Position numbers and translations under genes: made by a program. 46,820 nt of DNA from Propionibacteriaceae bacterium. Its GTDB lineage: Bacteria; Actinomycetota; Actinomycetes; Propionibacteriales; Propionibacteriaceae. Position 1 is the stretch's first letter. Each line of letters begins with the position of its first letter. The notes below the pieces were generated by a model. The model had not been told where the DNA came from and searched no databases. It saw nothing but the letters and a program-made list of their open reading frames with translations. Location: positions 1 through 46,820 of the forward strand of contig JAITVK010000008.1 in the NCBI GenBank assembly GCA_031285845.1. Reading direction: 5' to 3'. Shown piece by piece: positions 26,631-37,120 of this stretch.

Positions 26631-28910
26631 TCAGCGGCCCAAAGCGGCTGGAATCGTCGTCTGCCAAGCCGTGCGAGCCTGCTCGACGTCCATCACGAGG
26701 TCGCCCTGAGCGATATCGCCGACCGTCGGCCACTCGACCCACAACTGCGGGTCGGCGCTGACCTGACCCAATCGCGCCACCGGGATCTCGCAGTCGGCTG
26801 CCAAAGCCTCGACCATGCCACAGTTCGTCGAATCACAGGTGATCAACACCCGGCCGGTGGACTCCGAGAACAACGCCACCAGCGGATCGCCGGCCAACTC
26901 CACGTGAGCGCCGAGACCATGGCGGAAACACGACTCCAACAACGCCACGCCCAACCCGCCATCGGCCAAGTCATGAGCCGAGGAAACTAGTCGCGTCTTC
27001 GACGCGGTCTGGAAGAAGCTCACCAAACGACGGTGATGAGCCAGATCGACCTGCGGCGGCTGCCCGCCCAACTCGCCGTGGATCACCTCGGCCCAGGCCG
27101 AACCATCCAGTTCAGGCGTGGTCACTCCCATCAGATAGACCACATCGTCGGGCTTCGCGAAGCCCGATCTCACCCGGTCGGCCACGTCGTCGATCACCCC
27201 GAGCATCCCCACCACCGGGGTCGGCAAGATCGCGGTGTCGCCAGTCTTGTTGTAGAAGGAGACGTTGCCGCCAGTCACCGGGGTTCCCAACTCGACGCAG
27301 CCGTCCACCAGACCACGAATCGCCTCGACGAACTGCCACATGACTTCGGGATCCTCCGGCGAACCGAAGTTGAGACAATCGGTGATCGCCACCGGCTCGG
27401 CCCCGCTGATCGCCACATTGCGGTAAGCCTCGGCCAGCGCGATCTGCGCGCCACGATACGGATCCAAGTAGGTGAAGCGCGCATTGCAGTCCGTGGCCAA
27501 CCCGATTCCCAGCCCTGTGGCCTCGTCGATGCGCAGCATTCCGGCGTCTTCGGGTTGCGCCAGCGCCGTGTTGCCGCGCACGTAGCGGTCGTATTGATTA
27601 GTCACCCAACTGACATCAGCCAGGTTCGGGGAGGCGATCAGCGCCAGTAGATCATCGTGCAGCGACTGGGAGGTCACCATCTGGACGCGATCGGCCACGT
27701 GACGCTCACGTACGTCATCCAACCACAGGGGACGGCTGATCGGACGGTCGTACGTCGGGCCGTCGTGAGCCACGGTCTTCGGATCGACGTCGACCACACG
27801 GTCGCCTTGCCAGTCGATCACCAGATGGTCGCCGTCGGTCACCTCACCGACCACCGTGGCCAGCACATCCCATTTGGAGCAAATCGACATGAAACGATCG
27901 ACGTCGTCGGGACGAACGACGGCCATCATTCGCTCCTGCGACTCGCTCATGAGAATCTCTTCGGGGGCCAATGTCGAATCACGCAGCGGAACAGCCGACA
28001 GATCGATCCACATCCCGCCCGAACCAGCCGAGGCCAACTCCGAGGTGGCACAACTCACACCGGCGGCTCCAAAATCCTGGATGCCCTGGATGACCCCGGC
28101 TTGGAACAGCTCCAACGTGCATTCGATGAGCAGCTTCTCCATGAACGGATCGCCCACCTGAACCGAGGGGCGCTTGGTCGGACCGCCCTCGGTGAACGTC
28201 TCCGACGCCAGAATCGAGGCTCCGCCGATGCCGTCTCCACCGGTGGTCGCACCGTACAAAATGACTTTGTTGCCCAGTCCCGTGGCGGCGGCGCGCTGCA
28301 TGTCTTCATGTCGCAGCACACCGACACACAAGGCGTTGACCAGGGGATTGCCGGCGTATGACCGATCGAAGACGACCTCGCCGCCAATGTTGGGCAGACC
28401 GAGGCAGTTGCCATAACCGCCGACACCGGCGACGACCCCAGGCAGGACGCGCGCGGTGTCCGGGGCGTCCAACGGACCGAATCGCAACGGATCCATCACT
28501 GCGACTGGGCGAGCGCCCATCGCCAAAATGTCGCGCACGATCCCACCAACGCCAGTGGCCGCGCCCTGATACGGCTCGACATAGCTCGGATGGTTGTGTG
28601 ACTCGATCTTGAACGTCACCGCCCAGCCGTCGCCGACGTCGACCACACCGGCCTGCTCACCGATGCCGGCAAGCAACGGTCCGCGCGGCGTGGTCGGCTC
28701 AAGGACGGAGAAACGCCCCAAGTGCAGCTTGGAGGATTTGTACGAACAATGCTCCGACCACATGACGGAATACATCGCCAACTCGCATCCGGTGGGACGA
28801 CGTCCCAGGATCTGTCGAATACGTCGGTACTCGTCTTCTTTCAGGCCCAATTCGGACCAGGGCTGGGACATGTCTGGCGTGAGTTCCGCCTCGGCTACGG
28901 TATCGACCAC
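26631..28910 (-). CDS. purL: Phosphoribosylformylglycinamidine synthase II
   Basis: Catalyses the ATP- and glutamine-dependent conversion of FGAR to FGAM in purine synthesis, with PurS and PurQ (not in this window). 759 residues, small-PurL type. [12 protein letters not shown] at about 50-61, [66 protein letters not shown] and [16 protein letters not shown] are all present. The start is a GTG; a -10-like TAGGGT ends 6 nt before it and no separate ribosome site is visible. It is 228 bp upstream of groEL on the same strand but groEL has its own promoter. Confidence 0.97.
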   Translation of the reverse strand: MVDTVAEAELTPDMSQPWSELGLKEDEYRRIRQILGRRPTGCELAMYSVMWSEHCSYKSSKLHLGRFSVLEPTTPRGPLLAGIGEQAGVVDVGDGWAVTFKIESHNHPSYVEPYQGAATGVGGIVRDILAMGARPVAVMDPLRFGPLDAPDTARVLPGVVAGVGGYGNCLGLPNIGGEVVFDRSYAGNPLVNALCVGVLRHEDMQRAAATGLGNKVILYGATTGGDGIGGASILASETFTEGGPTKRPSVQVGDPFMEKLLIECTLELFQAGVIQGIQDFGAAGVSCATSELASAGSGGMWIDLSAVPLRDSTLAPEEILMSESQERMMAVVRPDDVDRFMSICSKWDVLATVVGEVTDGDHLVIDWQGDRVVDVDPKTVAHDGPTYDRPISRPLWLDDVRERHVADRVQMVTSQSLHDDLLALIASPNLADVSWVTNQYDRYVRGNTALAQPEDAGMLRIDEATGLGIGLATDCNARFTYLDPYRGAQIALAEAYRNVAISGAEPVAITDCLNFGSPEDPEVMWQFVEAIRGLVDGCVELGTPVTGGNVSFYNKTGDTAILPTPVVGMLGVIDDVADRVRSGFAKPDDVVYLMGVTTPELDGSAWAEVIHGELGGQPPQVDLAHHRRLVSFFQTASKTRLVSSAHDLADGGLGVALLESCFRHGLGAHVELAGDPLVALFSESTGRVLITCDSTNCGMVEALAADCEIPVARLGQVSADPQLWVEWPTVGDIAQGDLVMDVEQARTAWQTTIPAALGR

Positions 28911-28916
28911 GCCCCT

Positions 28917-28922
28917 ACCCTA
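28917..28922 (-). promoter_or_regulatory. -10 element for purL
   Basis: TAGGGT on the minus strand, 6 nt before the GTG start. The spacer AGGGGC is purine-rich but touches the start codon. Confidence 0.45.
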
Positions 28923-28975
28923 CCGTGCCGAGTCCACCGTGCCGGGACCTATCCGAGGCTCAAACTAGCCGCCGC

Positions 28976-29016
28976 CCCCGGTGTCCGGCCTGACAAGATC
29001 AGGCCAGGCACCGGGG
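28976..29016 (-). terminator. Terminator of the secreted nucleotidase gene
   Basis: Long hairpin: CCCCGGTG...GGCCTGA pairs with TCAGGCC...CACCGGGG around loop CAAGA, with one or two mismatches. It is 24 bp after the nucleotidase stop and before purL. Confidence 0.75.
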
Positions 29017-29040
29017 AGCCAGCGATCAAGCGAGATCACT

Positions 29041-31524
29041 TCACTGGGGCAGCACGCGACGGATGAGAACCGTGGCACCGATCATCACCAGACTGAGACC
29101 GACCACGATCGGCGGCCAGCCGGAACTGATCTGACCTCCGGTGTGGACGACCGCGCCCGGAACGCCGGGAGCCACCACGCTCGGACCCTCAGGGGCGGGC
29201 TCCACCGCAGCGGCGTCAACGGTCAAAGCCAGGGTGATCCGAGTCGAACTCGGCTGAGCCACCGACACCAAGACGTACTGCCCAGCCGCAGTGTCGCTAG
29301 GAATCGTGACATCAAGCTTGGCGCAACCCGAAGAACTGGGAGCTCCACCGTCGACACCATAGGAGCGCAGATCTTCGGGGACCCCGATCTGGCGACACCC
29401 GGCCTCATCACCAGGAGCGGTGACCGGGGTCGACGCCAACTTCACCCCCGTGGTCGGATCGGCGCTGGCAGAAGCCAGCGGCAACAAGTAGGTGTCCATG
29501 GTCGTGTTGGCCACGGCCCCCAGCGACGTCAGATCCAGACGGGACACGGCTGCGGTGACCTCCCCTCCCGCGACCACCGGCGTGGAATCCATCGCGGCGG
29601 TGGCAGGCGTCAGATTCGACACCACCACCGACGGCCTGGCGAAACTCGGGCTGATGGTCGTGGTCGGCGTGCCACCTGGCGCTGTCAGCCCCGAAGCCTT
29701 CTGGAGGTACGAGATCCAGGCGTCACGATCAACCAACCCGGTGTCTTGACGGTTGACGCCCTGCTTCATGATCGTGTAACCGTCCGACCCGTCAGTCAGG
29801 AAGCTCAAGGTGATGATCTTGTACGTCTTATCCGGATCCAACGGAACCCCATTGACGAACACTGAGGTCACGTGACTGGACGGATCGTCCCAAGCGCAAT
29901 GGTCGATCACACAAGCCAAGGCTTCAGGAACGTCAGTGTCGACGGTGTAGGTCACATTCGACGACACCCCTGTCACCAAGAATGGACGACCCGACACCCC
30001 TTCGGCGGTGGTCCGCCACTGCTGCTCCAAGAACTGTTTGAGTTGCGCGCCGGTCAACTCGATGGTGTCGAGGTTGTTCGTGAAGGGCAAAACCGCATTG
30101 GCTTCGGCGTAGCTGATGATCCCGTCGTCGCCGTACAACAAATCGGCCCGAATGCCACCGCCTGCGTTGACGATGCCGATGTCGGCGCCATCCTCGATGA
30201 CATCGGAGTTGACAGCGGTGTCCAAGAAAGCGTCAGCCACCAGCGTGGCCAGACTCGACTCGTTGGCTCGCTCGGTCGATCCGCCGCGCGCCGACCCCGT
30301 GTCCTGATATCTCAACACAGACTGGCCGTCATAGGATCCCAAGACCCATTCGCCACCGATGTTGGGCGCGGTGATGCTGCTCGACATCGCGCCGACGGTC
30401 GGCGCTCCAAGCACCTTGGCTTCATCCAGCGCCGCGTTGACGTGCTCACGAATCGTCCGCATCGAACCCACTGTGTAGTCGATCGCCACCTTCGTGTCGA
30501 CCTGGACGACCTTTCCGGCACCGGACTGAACCGTCTTGGTCGCCGGATCGTACATCAGGTCGATCTGACCGATGTGGCGTCCATACTGATCGGCCTGCAC
30601 CACGACTCGACCCGGATGGGTGTCCAACCCTTCGGGATCCTCTTCGCCCAGGCCATTCCAAGCGTAGATCCGATGAGTGTGACCGTTGACGATGGCGTCG
30701 ACCTGCGCGTTCGAGTCGTTGACGATGCGGGTGAACGCGGCGTCGGGGACCAAAGCGTCGTCCAATCCCGTGGTGATGGACGTGCCTTCGTGATAGACCG
30801 CGACCACGATGTCGGCCTCACCATTGTCTGGATCGCCGTCTTTGAGCTGGGTGGCGTAGCGGTTGACCGTCGCCACCGGATCGGCGAAGTTCACCGTGGA
30901 CACCCCGCCCGCACTGACCAGAGTCGGAGTCTCCTGAGTCACTACTCCGATCACACCGACGGTCAGGCCGTTGCCAAGATGATAGATCTGATAGGGATCA
31001 AGAACCGGCTTGCCGTCGTCTTTGCTCACCACGTTGGCGCCCAGATAGGACCACCCTTCAGCCTTGGCTGTCGCTGGGCTCCCGTCGGCGTTGACACCAC
31101 CGATGACCCGATCACGCAAGTCCGTCAGACCTTTGTCGAACTCATGATTGCCCACGGCTGAGGCTTTGAAATTCACCTGATCTGTGGCGGCCAGATCGTT
31201 GAGCAGAGTCAGTGTCGGATTGTCATTGGCGATGGCCGAGGCGAACAGTGAGGCTCCGATATTGTCCCCAGCGGAAACGATCATCGAATCACGCGGGTCG
31301 TTGTCGACCAGGACCGCCTTCTCCAAGGTGTACGCGAACGGGAGGACGTACGAGTCGGAGGAGTCGATCCGGCCATGGAAATCGTTGAAAGTGAAAATGT
31401 GCACCGGAACCAACTCGGTTTCGGGCGCTGCTTGGGCAGGTGATCCGTTCACAACCACTGCACCGGCCAGGGCAACCACGATGGCGCTCAGACCCGAGGC
31501 CAACTTTGTCGATAGTGTGGGCAT
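29041..31524 (-). CDS. Secreted, membrane-anchored 5'-nucleotidase / metallophosphoesterase
   Basis: 827 residues, UshA/NadN type. Signal peptide 1-32 (AQA|APE). Two-metal phosphoesterase motifs: FNDFHGRID (about 46-54), SAGDNIGAS (about 85-92), GNHEFD (125-130) and NGHTHR. The C-terminal nucleotidase specificity domain follows with GGIRADLLYGDDG and the substrate loop DGSDGYT. The last ~180 residues add a beta-rich region and a membrane helix (WPPIVVGLSLVMIGATVLI) ending RRVLPQ, with no LPxTG. Probably removes phosphate from extracellular nucleotides so that bases can be imported. AGGGAG precedes the ATG at 31524; a frame extension to 31632 has no signal. Confidence 0.93.
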   Translation of the reverse strand: MPTLSTKLASGLSAIVVALAGAVVVNGSPAQAAPETELVPVHIFTFNDFHGRIDSSDSYVLPFAYTLEKAVLVDNDPRDSMIVSAGDNIGASLFASAIANDNPTLTLLNDLAATDQVNFKASAVGNHEFDKGLTDLRDRVIGGVNADGSPATAKAEGWSYLGANVVSKDDGKPVLDPYQIYHLGNGLTVGVIGVVTQETPTLVSAGGVSTVNFADPVATVNRYATQLKDGDPDNGEADIVVAVYHEGTSITTGLDDALVPDAAFTRIVNDSNAQVDAIVNGHTHRIYAWNGLGEEDPEGLDTHPGRVVVQADQYGRHIGQIDLMYDPATKTVQSGAGKVVQVDTKVAIDYTVGSMRTIREHVNAALDEAKVLGAPTVGAMSSSITAPNIGGEWVLGSYDGQSVLRYQDTGSARGGSTERANESSLATLVADAFLDTAVNSDVIEDGADIGIVNAGGGIRADLLYGDDGIISYAEANAVLPFTNNLDTIELTGAQLKQFLEQQWRTTAEGVSGRPFLVTGVSSNVTYTVDTDVPEALACVIDHCAWDDPSSHVTSVFVNGVPLDPDKTYKIITLSFLTDGSDGYTIMKQGVNRQDTGLVDRDAWISYLQKASGLTAPGGTPTTTISPSFARPSVVVSNLTPATAAMDSTPVVAGGEVTAAVSRLDLTSLGAVANTTMDTYLLPLASASADPTTGVKLASTPVTAPGDEAGCRQIGVPEDLRSYGVDGGAPSSSGCAKLDVTIPSDTAAGQYVLVSVAQPSSTRITLALTVDAAAVEPAPEGPSVVAPGVPGAVVHTGGQISSGWPPIVVGLSLVMIGATVLIRRVLPQ

Positions 31525-31717
31525 GCTGCTCCCTTTCTGAACTGTTTTTCCCTTCTGGCGATGCGAAACGCTGCACACGCCGTCAAGAATGGAGGACGCC
31601 TTCATCGTATCGAGAGAACACGATGAACACAATGCGCCTCACCCCTGGCGTCAGTCACCAAGAAAACACTCTCTCCAGCGCGAGCACACGGTCGCCCTGA
31701 CCGGGTCGATGCCGGCC

Positions 31718-32493
<776 letters not shown>

Positions 32494-32497
<4 letters not shown>

Positions 32498-33288
32498 CGT
32501 TTCACCGCCATCCTTTTCTCCAGTCGCGCCACCACGTAGGTCAACGGAATCGTGATGATCAGATAAAAGACGGCCGCCACGATCAGCGGAGTCGAGTTGC
32601 CGTACGTGGTCAATCCGTCACGCCCGAACAGCGTGAGCTCCTTCGACATCATGGTGGCACCCACCACCCCGAGCAGCGAAGTGTCTTTCAGCAGCATGAC
32701 GATCTCGTTGGTCAGCGGCGGGATGACGATACGGAAAGCCTGTGGCAAAATGACCGTCACCGTCGTCCGAAGGTGCGACATGCCCAAGGAACGAGCGGCT
32801 TCGCGCTGGCCCTGCGGCACCGCGACGATGCCGGCACGAATGATCTCAGCGGTGTACGCGCTGGTCACCAGAATCAAGCCGACTAGGCCACCGCCGACTG
32901 TTCCGCCCGGGAACTTGAACTTGAAGGCGATCGGGACGGCCAGAGCCATCATGAAGATCGTCAGCAGGGCCGGCACGCCACGAAAAAGCTCGATGTAGAC
33001 GACGGCGAACCATTTGAACGGCCCCTTGGACATCTTCATCAGCGCGAAAACCACAGCCAGCAGCAAACCCACGACGAAGCTCAGCAGCGTGTAGAGAACG
33101 GTGTTCGCCGCGGCTCGCAGAATGCCCGGCCACAGTTGGGCGGCCACCGACCAGTTGAAGAAGGTCCGGCCGATCTGCGGCCAGTTGGCGGTCAACGCGA
33201 CGATGATCGCGATGACGACAAACAAGGCGTACGACCCGACGCGGGCTATCCGCCGACGCACCGTCGGCCTAATATCAGTAAGTGTCAT
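32494..33288 (-). CDS. Polar amino-acid ABC transporter, permease subunit
   Basis: 264 residues, GlnP/HisM-type. Hydrophobic segments include [38 protein letters not shown] and [21 protein letters not shown]. The ATPase-coupling loop [30 protein letters not shown] is clear. The start at 33288 is used because AAGGA precedes it; the in-frame ATG at 33321 has no ribosome site. Overlaps the ATPase gene by 4 nt and follows the binding-protein gene by 66 bp. Confidence 0.94.
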
Positions 33289-33354
33289 GGAAATCCTTGA
33301 GACGACTCGTGGCTGCGACATCGACCGCCCACGACCGGGCGGGGTGAATCAGAC

Positions 33355-34146
33355 TCAGGCGAAATACTTGTCGTAGATCTTGTCGTAGGTTCCGTCTTCA
33401 CGCATGGCGGTCAACTGAGTGTTGATCGCATCCAGCAGTGCGGTGTGCTGGCCCTTGGCCAGCGCGAAACCGTACTGCTCGTCGGTGGGGTACTTCGCCA
33501 CCACTTCGTAAACTGAGTCATTGTCGGCGTGCTCCTTGTTGATCGGGTAGTCCTGCAACAAAGCGTCGACTTGACCGGCCTGGAGCGCCGCCCACATCTC
33601 CCCATCGGACGGGAAGCTGACCACGGTGGCGTCTGCGGGTTTGTTCTGGTTGGTGTAATTCTCCCCCGTGGTGCCGGTCTGAACCCCGATGTTCTTTCCA
33701 GCCAGATCAGCCAGCGACTTAGCCCCGAGCGTCTTGGGCACCAACAACGACTGCAACGAGTCGTAATAGGGCTGGGTGAAGTCAAGGTTCGCCTTGCGCT
33801 CGTCGGTGATCGTGATCGCCGAGGCGCCGATGTCGCAGGTGCCCGCTTCCAACATCGCACCAGACTGCAGCGCGTCGAAGTCGGCGTCCATCACGACCTG
33901 GGTCAACCCCAGGCGCTTGGCGACTTCGCCAGTGATGTCGACGTCGAAACCGGAGTAGCCGCTCGGGGCCGACGAGTCTTCGAACTCGAACGGCGCGTAC
34001 GGTGAATCGGCGCAAACCGTCAGCGAACCCGCAGTCACCGTGCCCAAAGTGTTGTCTGTGTTTGAAGTGTTGTCAGTGTTCGAACAACCAGCCAGTGCGG
34101 CCAATGCCAGCCCAGCGACGGCGACCACCGATACGAAACGTGCCAT
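33355..34146 (-). CDS. Amino-acid ABC transporter substrate-binding lipoprotein
   Basis: 263 residues. Lipobox LAGC puts the lipidated Cys at 21, followed by a short NTDNTSNTDNT linker. The SBP_bac_3 fold is seen in SLTVCADSPYAPFEFED, GFDVDITGEVAKRLGL, ITITDERKANLDFTQPYYDS and KNIGVQTGTTGENY. It binds a polar amino acid outside the membrane; the exact ligand cannot be read. Start at 34146 has AAGGA 8 nt upstream; other in-frame ATGs at 34155 and 34191 are less well placed. A perfect 13-bp palindrome (34188-34200) stands in its upstream region. Confidence 0.94.
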   Translation of the reverse strand: MARFVSVVAVAGLALAALAGCSNTDNTSNTDNTLGTVTAGSLTVCADSPYAPFEFEDSSAPSGYSGFDVDITGEVAKRLGLTQVVMDADFDALQSGAMLEAGTCDIGASAITITDERKANLDFTQPYYDSLQSLLVPKTLGAKSLADLAGKNIGVQTGTTGENYTNQNKPADATVVSFPSDGEMWAALQAGQVDALLQDYPINKEHADNDSVYEVVAKYPTDEQYGFALAKGQHTALLDAINTQLTAMREDGTYDKIYDKYFA

Positions 34147-34187
34147 TATGCTCATCCTTCCGGAATCTTTTACAGACCTCACATTGC

Positions 34188-34200
34188 ACACGGTCCGTGT
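34188..34200. promoter_or_regulatory. 13-bp palindrome upstream of the amino-acid transporter operon
   Basis: ACACGG-T-CCGTGT, perfect, about 42 bp before the start codon. It could be an operator of a local regulator; none of the neighbouring genes encodes an obvious one. Confidence 0.4.
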
Positions 34201-34250
34201 TTCACGAATATGACACGCGCATTTCCGCCCACATGGTGGTCAGGGGGCGA

Positions 34251-34270
34251 GCGGCGAAGTCAATCGCCGC
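34251..34270 (-). terminator. Hairpin after ahcY
   Basis: GCGGCGA pairs with TCGCCGC around a 6-nt loop, about 18 bp after the ahcY stop. No T-run. Confidence 0.5.
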
Positions 34271-34288
34271 GCCGAACCAGCATCAAGC

Positions 34289-35725
34289 TCAATACCGATA
34301 GGAATCAGGTTTGTACGGTCCATCGGGGTCGATCCCCAGGTACTGCGACTGCTCAGCGCTCAACCGCGTCAGACGTACGCCCAAAGCGTCCAGATGCAGC
34401 CGGGCGACCTGCTCGTCGGCGGTCTTCGGCAGCACATGGACCGCCACCGAACAATCGGTGGTGAACAACTGGATCTGGGCCAACACCTGGTTGGTGAACG
34501 AGCAACTCATGACAAACGACGGATGCCCGGTCGCGTTGCCCAGGTTCAACAGTCGGCCTTGGGACAGCACGATCACGCCATGTCCGTCCTCGAACCGCCA
34601 CAAATCCACTTGCGGCTTGATGTTGTGGCAGGTGACCCCGGGATGGGCCGCCAGCCCGGCCATGTCGATCTCGTTGTCGAAATGACCGATGTTGCCCACG
34701 ACCGCTTGGTCTTTCATCCGCGCCATCTGCTCTACGGTCACCACGTCGCGGTCGCCAGTGGCTGTGATGATGAAGTCGGCCTGCTCGACGACATCGTCCA
34801 ACCTTGCCACCTGGTAGCCGTCCATCGCAGCTTGAAGCGCACAGATCGGGTCGATCTCGGTGATGATGACCCTGGCGCCTTGCCCGGCGAAGGACTCGGC
34901 GCAACCCTTGCCGACATCGCCGTACCCGCATACGACAGCCACCTTGCCGCCGATCAGAATGTCCGTGGCTCGGTTGATGCCATCGATCAACGAATGGCGG
35001 CAACCATAGGTGTTGTCAAACTTAGACTTGGTGACAGAGTCGTTGACATTGATCGCCGGGATCAACAAGGTCGACGAGCGCTGCATCTCGTACAACCGGT
35101 GAACCCCAGTCGTCGTCTCCTCGGTCACACCCTTCAGCGAGGCGACCAAAGCCTCAAAGTCCAGATCGCGGGCTGTGATCGTGGCCGTCAACTGGTCGAG
35201 GATCACGCCCCACTCGGCGCTGTCTTGGGGCCCGGGGCGAGGAACAGAACCCGCCTGGGTGAACTCCATCCCCTTGTGAACGAACAGTGTGGCGTCGCCA
35301 CCGTCGTCCAAGATCATTGTCGGGTAGGGCGCTTCTGGGCTGGTGGACGAGAAATCGAAGATCTGAGCGGTGCACCACCAGTACTCGGCCAAAGACTCGC
35401 CCTTCCAGGCGAACACCGGAACCCCCTGAGGATCCGCCGGGTCGCCGGCCGGGCCGACCGCCACAGCCGCGGCGGCGTGGTCTTGAGTGGAGAAGATGTT
35501 GCACGAGGCCCAGCGAACGTCAGCGCCCAACTCGACCAGGGTTTCGATCAGCACAGCGGTCTGAATGGTCATATGCAAGGAACCAGCGATTCTGGCCCCA
35601 CGAAGCGGCTTGTCCGACCCATAAAGACGACGCATCGCCATCAAACCGGGCATCTCGTGCTCAGCCAAAGCGATTTCTTTGCGGCCCCATTCGGCCAAGT
35701 TCATATCTGCGACCCGATACTGCAT
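34289..35725 (-). CDS. ahcY: S-adenosylhomocysteine hydrolase
   Basis: Splits S-adenosylhomocysteine to homocysteine and adenosine, relieving product inhibition of methyltransferases. 478 residues from the ATG at 35725 ([17 protein letters not shown]). [54 protein letters not shown], the NAD site [15 protein letters not shown] and the C-terminal [13 protein letters not shown] (Lys and Tyr reaching the partner's NAD) are intact. The in-frame upstream ATG at 35839 is rejected since a TACACT -10 box ends 6 nt before 35725. Close upstream lies the folD-DUF3017 unit on the same strand, linking one-carbon and methyl cycles. Confidence 0.98.
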   Translation of the reverse strand: MQYRVADMNLAEWGRKEIALAEHEMPGLMAMRRLYGSDKPLRGARIAGSLHMTIQTAVLIETLVELGADVRWASCNIFSTQDHAAAAVAVGPAGDPADPQGVPVFAWKGESLAEYWWCTAQIFDFSSTSPEAPYPTMILDDGGDATLFVHKGMEFTQAGSVPRPGPQDSAEWGVILDQLTATITARDLDFEALVASLKGVTEETTTGVHRLYEMQRSSTLLIPAINVNDSVTKSKFDNTYGCRHSLIDGINRATDILIGGKVAVVCGYGDVGKGCAESFAGQGARVIITEIDPICALQAAMDGYQVARLDDVVEQADFIITATGDRDVVTVEQMARMKDQAVVGNIGHFDNEIDMAGLAAHPGVTCHNIKPQVDLWRFEDGHGVIVLSQGRLLNLGNATGHPSFVMSCSFTNQVLAQIQLFTTDCSVAVHVLPKTADEQVARLHLDALGVRLTRLSAEQSQYLGIDPDGPYKPDSYRY

Positions 35726-35731
35726 AGGCCC

Positions 35732-35737
35732 AGTGTA
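35732..35737 (-). promoter_or_regulatory. -10 element for ahcY
   Basis: TACACT on the minus strand, 6 nt before the ATG. The 50-bp gap to the DUF3017 gene leaves room for an independent leaderless transcript. Confidence 0.55.
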
Positions 35738-35775
35738 TCCACCTCGGCCCGACAACACCGGGCCGAAACAGCGAA

Positions 35776-36093
35776 TCAGGAATTCGGCACGATCACCGCA
35801 AAGACGATCGTGGCCACGCCCAGCCCGTAGTAGAAGCACAGATCAATCCATCGGTGACCGCGGATCGCGAGGATCCCTGGATCCTTCAGCACTGTCCGGA
35901 ACAAACCGGCCGCCACCATGGCGGAGCCGATCAAACCCGCTCCCCAGCGCCAAGCCCGCAACCCGATCAGAATCAAGCCCAAGCCGACCAGGACCAGCAC
36001 CACGACCCAGGGCCACTGGCGGCGCATCCGCCCGAGCACACCGGGATCGTCGACCAGTCGCCGCCACCACGACTGCTTGAGCTGTGTGGTCAT
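35776..36093 (-). CDS. DUF3017-family small membrane protein
   Basis: 105 residues with three hydrophobic segments: [38 protein letters not shown] and [17 protein letters not shown]. Family DUF3017 is found after folD in many Actinobacteria and has no known function. The ATG overlaps the folD TGA by 4 nt (ATGA). Confidence 0.87.
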   Translation of the reverse strand: MTTQLKQSWWRRLVDDPGVLGRMRRQWPWVVVLVLVGLGLILIGLRAWRWGAGLIGSAMVAAGLFRTVLKDPGILAIRGHRWIDLCFYYGLGVATIVFAVIVPNS

Positions 36094-37004
36094 TGAGCAC
36101 GACCAGTCACAACGACAGCCGACGGGGCCGCCGACTGAGGCACTGCCACCCGGCCATCCAACTGCCTCGACGCGGCGTCGACCACATTGGCCAACAGCAT
36201 CGCTCTAGTCATGGGGCCGACTCCGCCCGGATTGGGAGTCACCAACGAGGCGACGTCCCACACCTCAGGAGCGAGATCACCCTTCGGCTTGCCATCGACT
36301 CGGGTGACGCCGACGTCGACCAGGACCGCTCCCGGTTTGACCATGTCTGCGGTCACCATGCCTGCTCGGCCCGCCGCGGCGACCACGATGTCGGCTTGCC
36401 GGGCCAGACTGGCCAAATTGCGGGTTCCCGTGTGACACAGTGTCACCGTCGAGTTCTCCGTGCGCCGGGTCAGCAGCAGGCCCAAGGGACGACCCACAGT
36501 CGTGCCGCGTCCGATGACACAAACGTGCGCCCCATCGAGCGGGACCTCATAATGACGAAGCAACTCCACGATTCCGCGAGGAGTGCAGGGCACCGGCGCG
36601 GGCACCCCCAACACCAGCCGTCCAAGGTTCATCGGCTGCAGACCGTCGGCGTCTTTGTCCGGATCGATGAGCGACAGCGCCCGGTTCTCGTCGATGTGGC
36701 GTGGCAACGGCAATTGGATGATGTAGCCAGTGCACTGCGGATCGTCGTTCAATTGACGGATGGCAGCCTCCAGATCACGCACTGACGCCTGCTCGGGCAG
36801 ATCGATTCGAATCGACTGAATCCCCACTTCGGCGCAGTCACGATGTTTGCCCGCGACGTACAACGCGCTGGCCGGATCTGAGCCGACCATGATCGTCCCC
36901 AAGCCAGCAGTGATGCCCTCACGCGCCAATTGCGCCACCCGCGCCGCCAACTGCGTCTTGATCTGACCCGCGAGCGCCTTGCCATCCATTTTCCGTGCCG
37001 TCAT
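36090..37004 (-). CDS. folD: Methylenetetrahydrofolate dehydrogenase / cyclohydrolase
   Basis: Bifunctional enzyme interconverting methylene-, methenyl- and formyl-tetrahydrofolate with NADP. 304 residues. Catalytic Lys in [45 protein letters not shown] (NADP loop) and [10 protein letters not shown] are all visible. Supplies formyl groups for purine synthesis (purL is 8 kb away) and methylene groups for ThyA. A -10 TAGGAT ends 6 nt before the ATG. Divergent from the sigma-fusion gene with 116 bp between starts. Confidence 0.97.
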   Translation of the reverse strand: MTARKMDGKALAGQIKTQLAARVAQLAREGITAGLGTIMVGSDPASALYVAGKHRDCAEVGIQSIRIDLPEQASVRDLEAAIRQLNDDPQCTGYIIQLPLPRHIDENRALSLIDPDKDADGLQPMNLGRLVLGVPAPVPCTPRGIVELLRHYEVPLDGAHVCVIGRGTTVGRPLGLLLTRRTENSTVTLCHTGTRNLASLARQADIVVAAAGRAGMVTADMVKPGAVLVDVGVTRVDGKPKGDLAPEVWDVASLVTPNPGGVGPMTRAMLLANVVDAASRQLDGRVAVPQSAAPSAVVVTGRAQ

Positions 37005-37010
37005 GACACA

Positions 37011-37016
37011 ATCCTA
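37011..37016 (-). promoter_or_regulatory. -10 element for folD
   Basis: TAGGAT on the minus strand, 6 nt before the ATG at 37004. Confidence 0.55.
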
Positions 37017-37120
37017 ACCCGTGGGCCGCCTCCCTCCTGGGCCGAGCCGGGTTGAGACATGACCGTGATATGATTCCGGTTCATTGGTGAACACCGATCG
37101 ACAAACCTGGGGGAGAGTCA

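Noticed and set aside
29872-31161. 429-codon plus-strand open frame opposite the nucleotidase
   Set aside because: Antisense shadow without ribosome site, promoter or recognisable domain.
34394-35830. 478-codon plus-strand open frame opposite ahcY
   Set aside because: Complete antisense of a well-conserved enzyme; translated sequence is His/Arg/Gln-rich and resembles nothing known.
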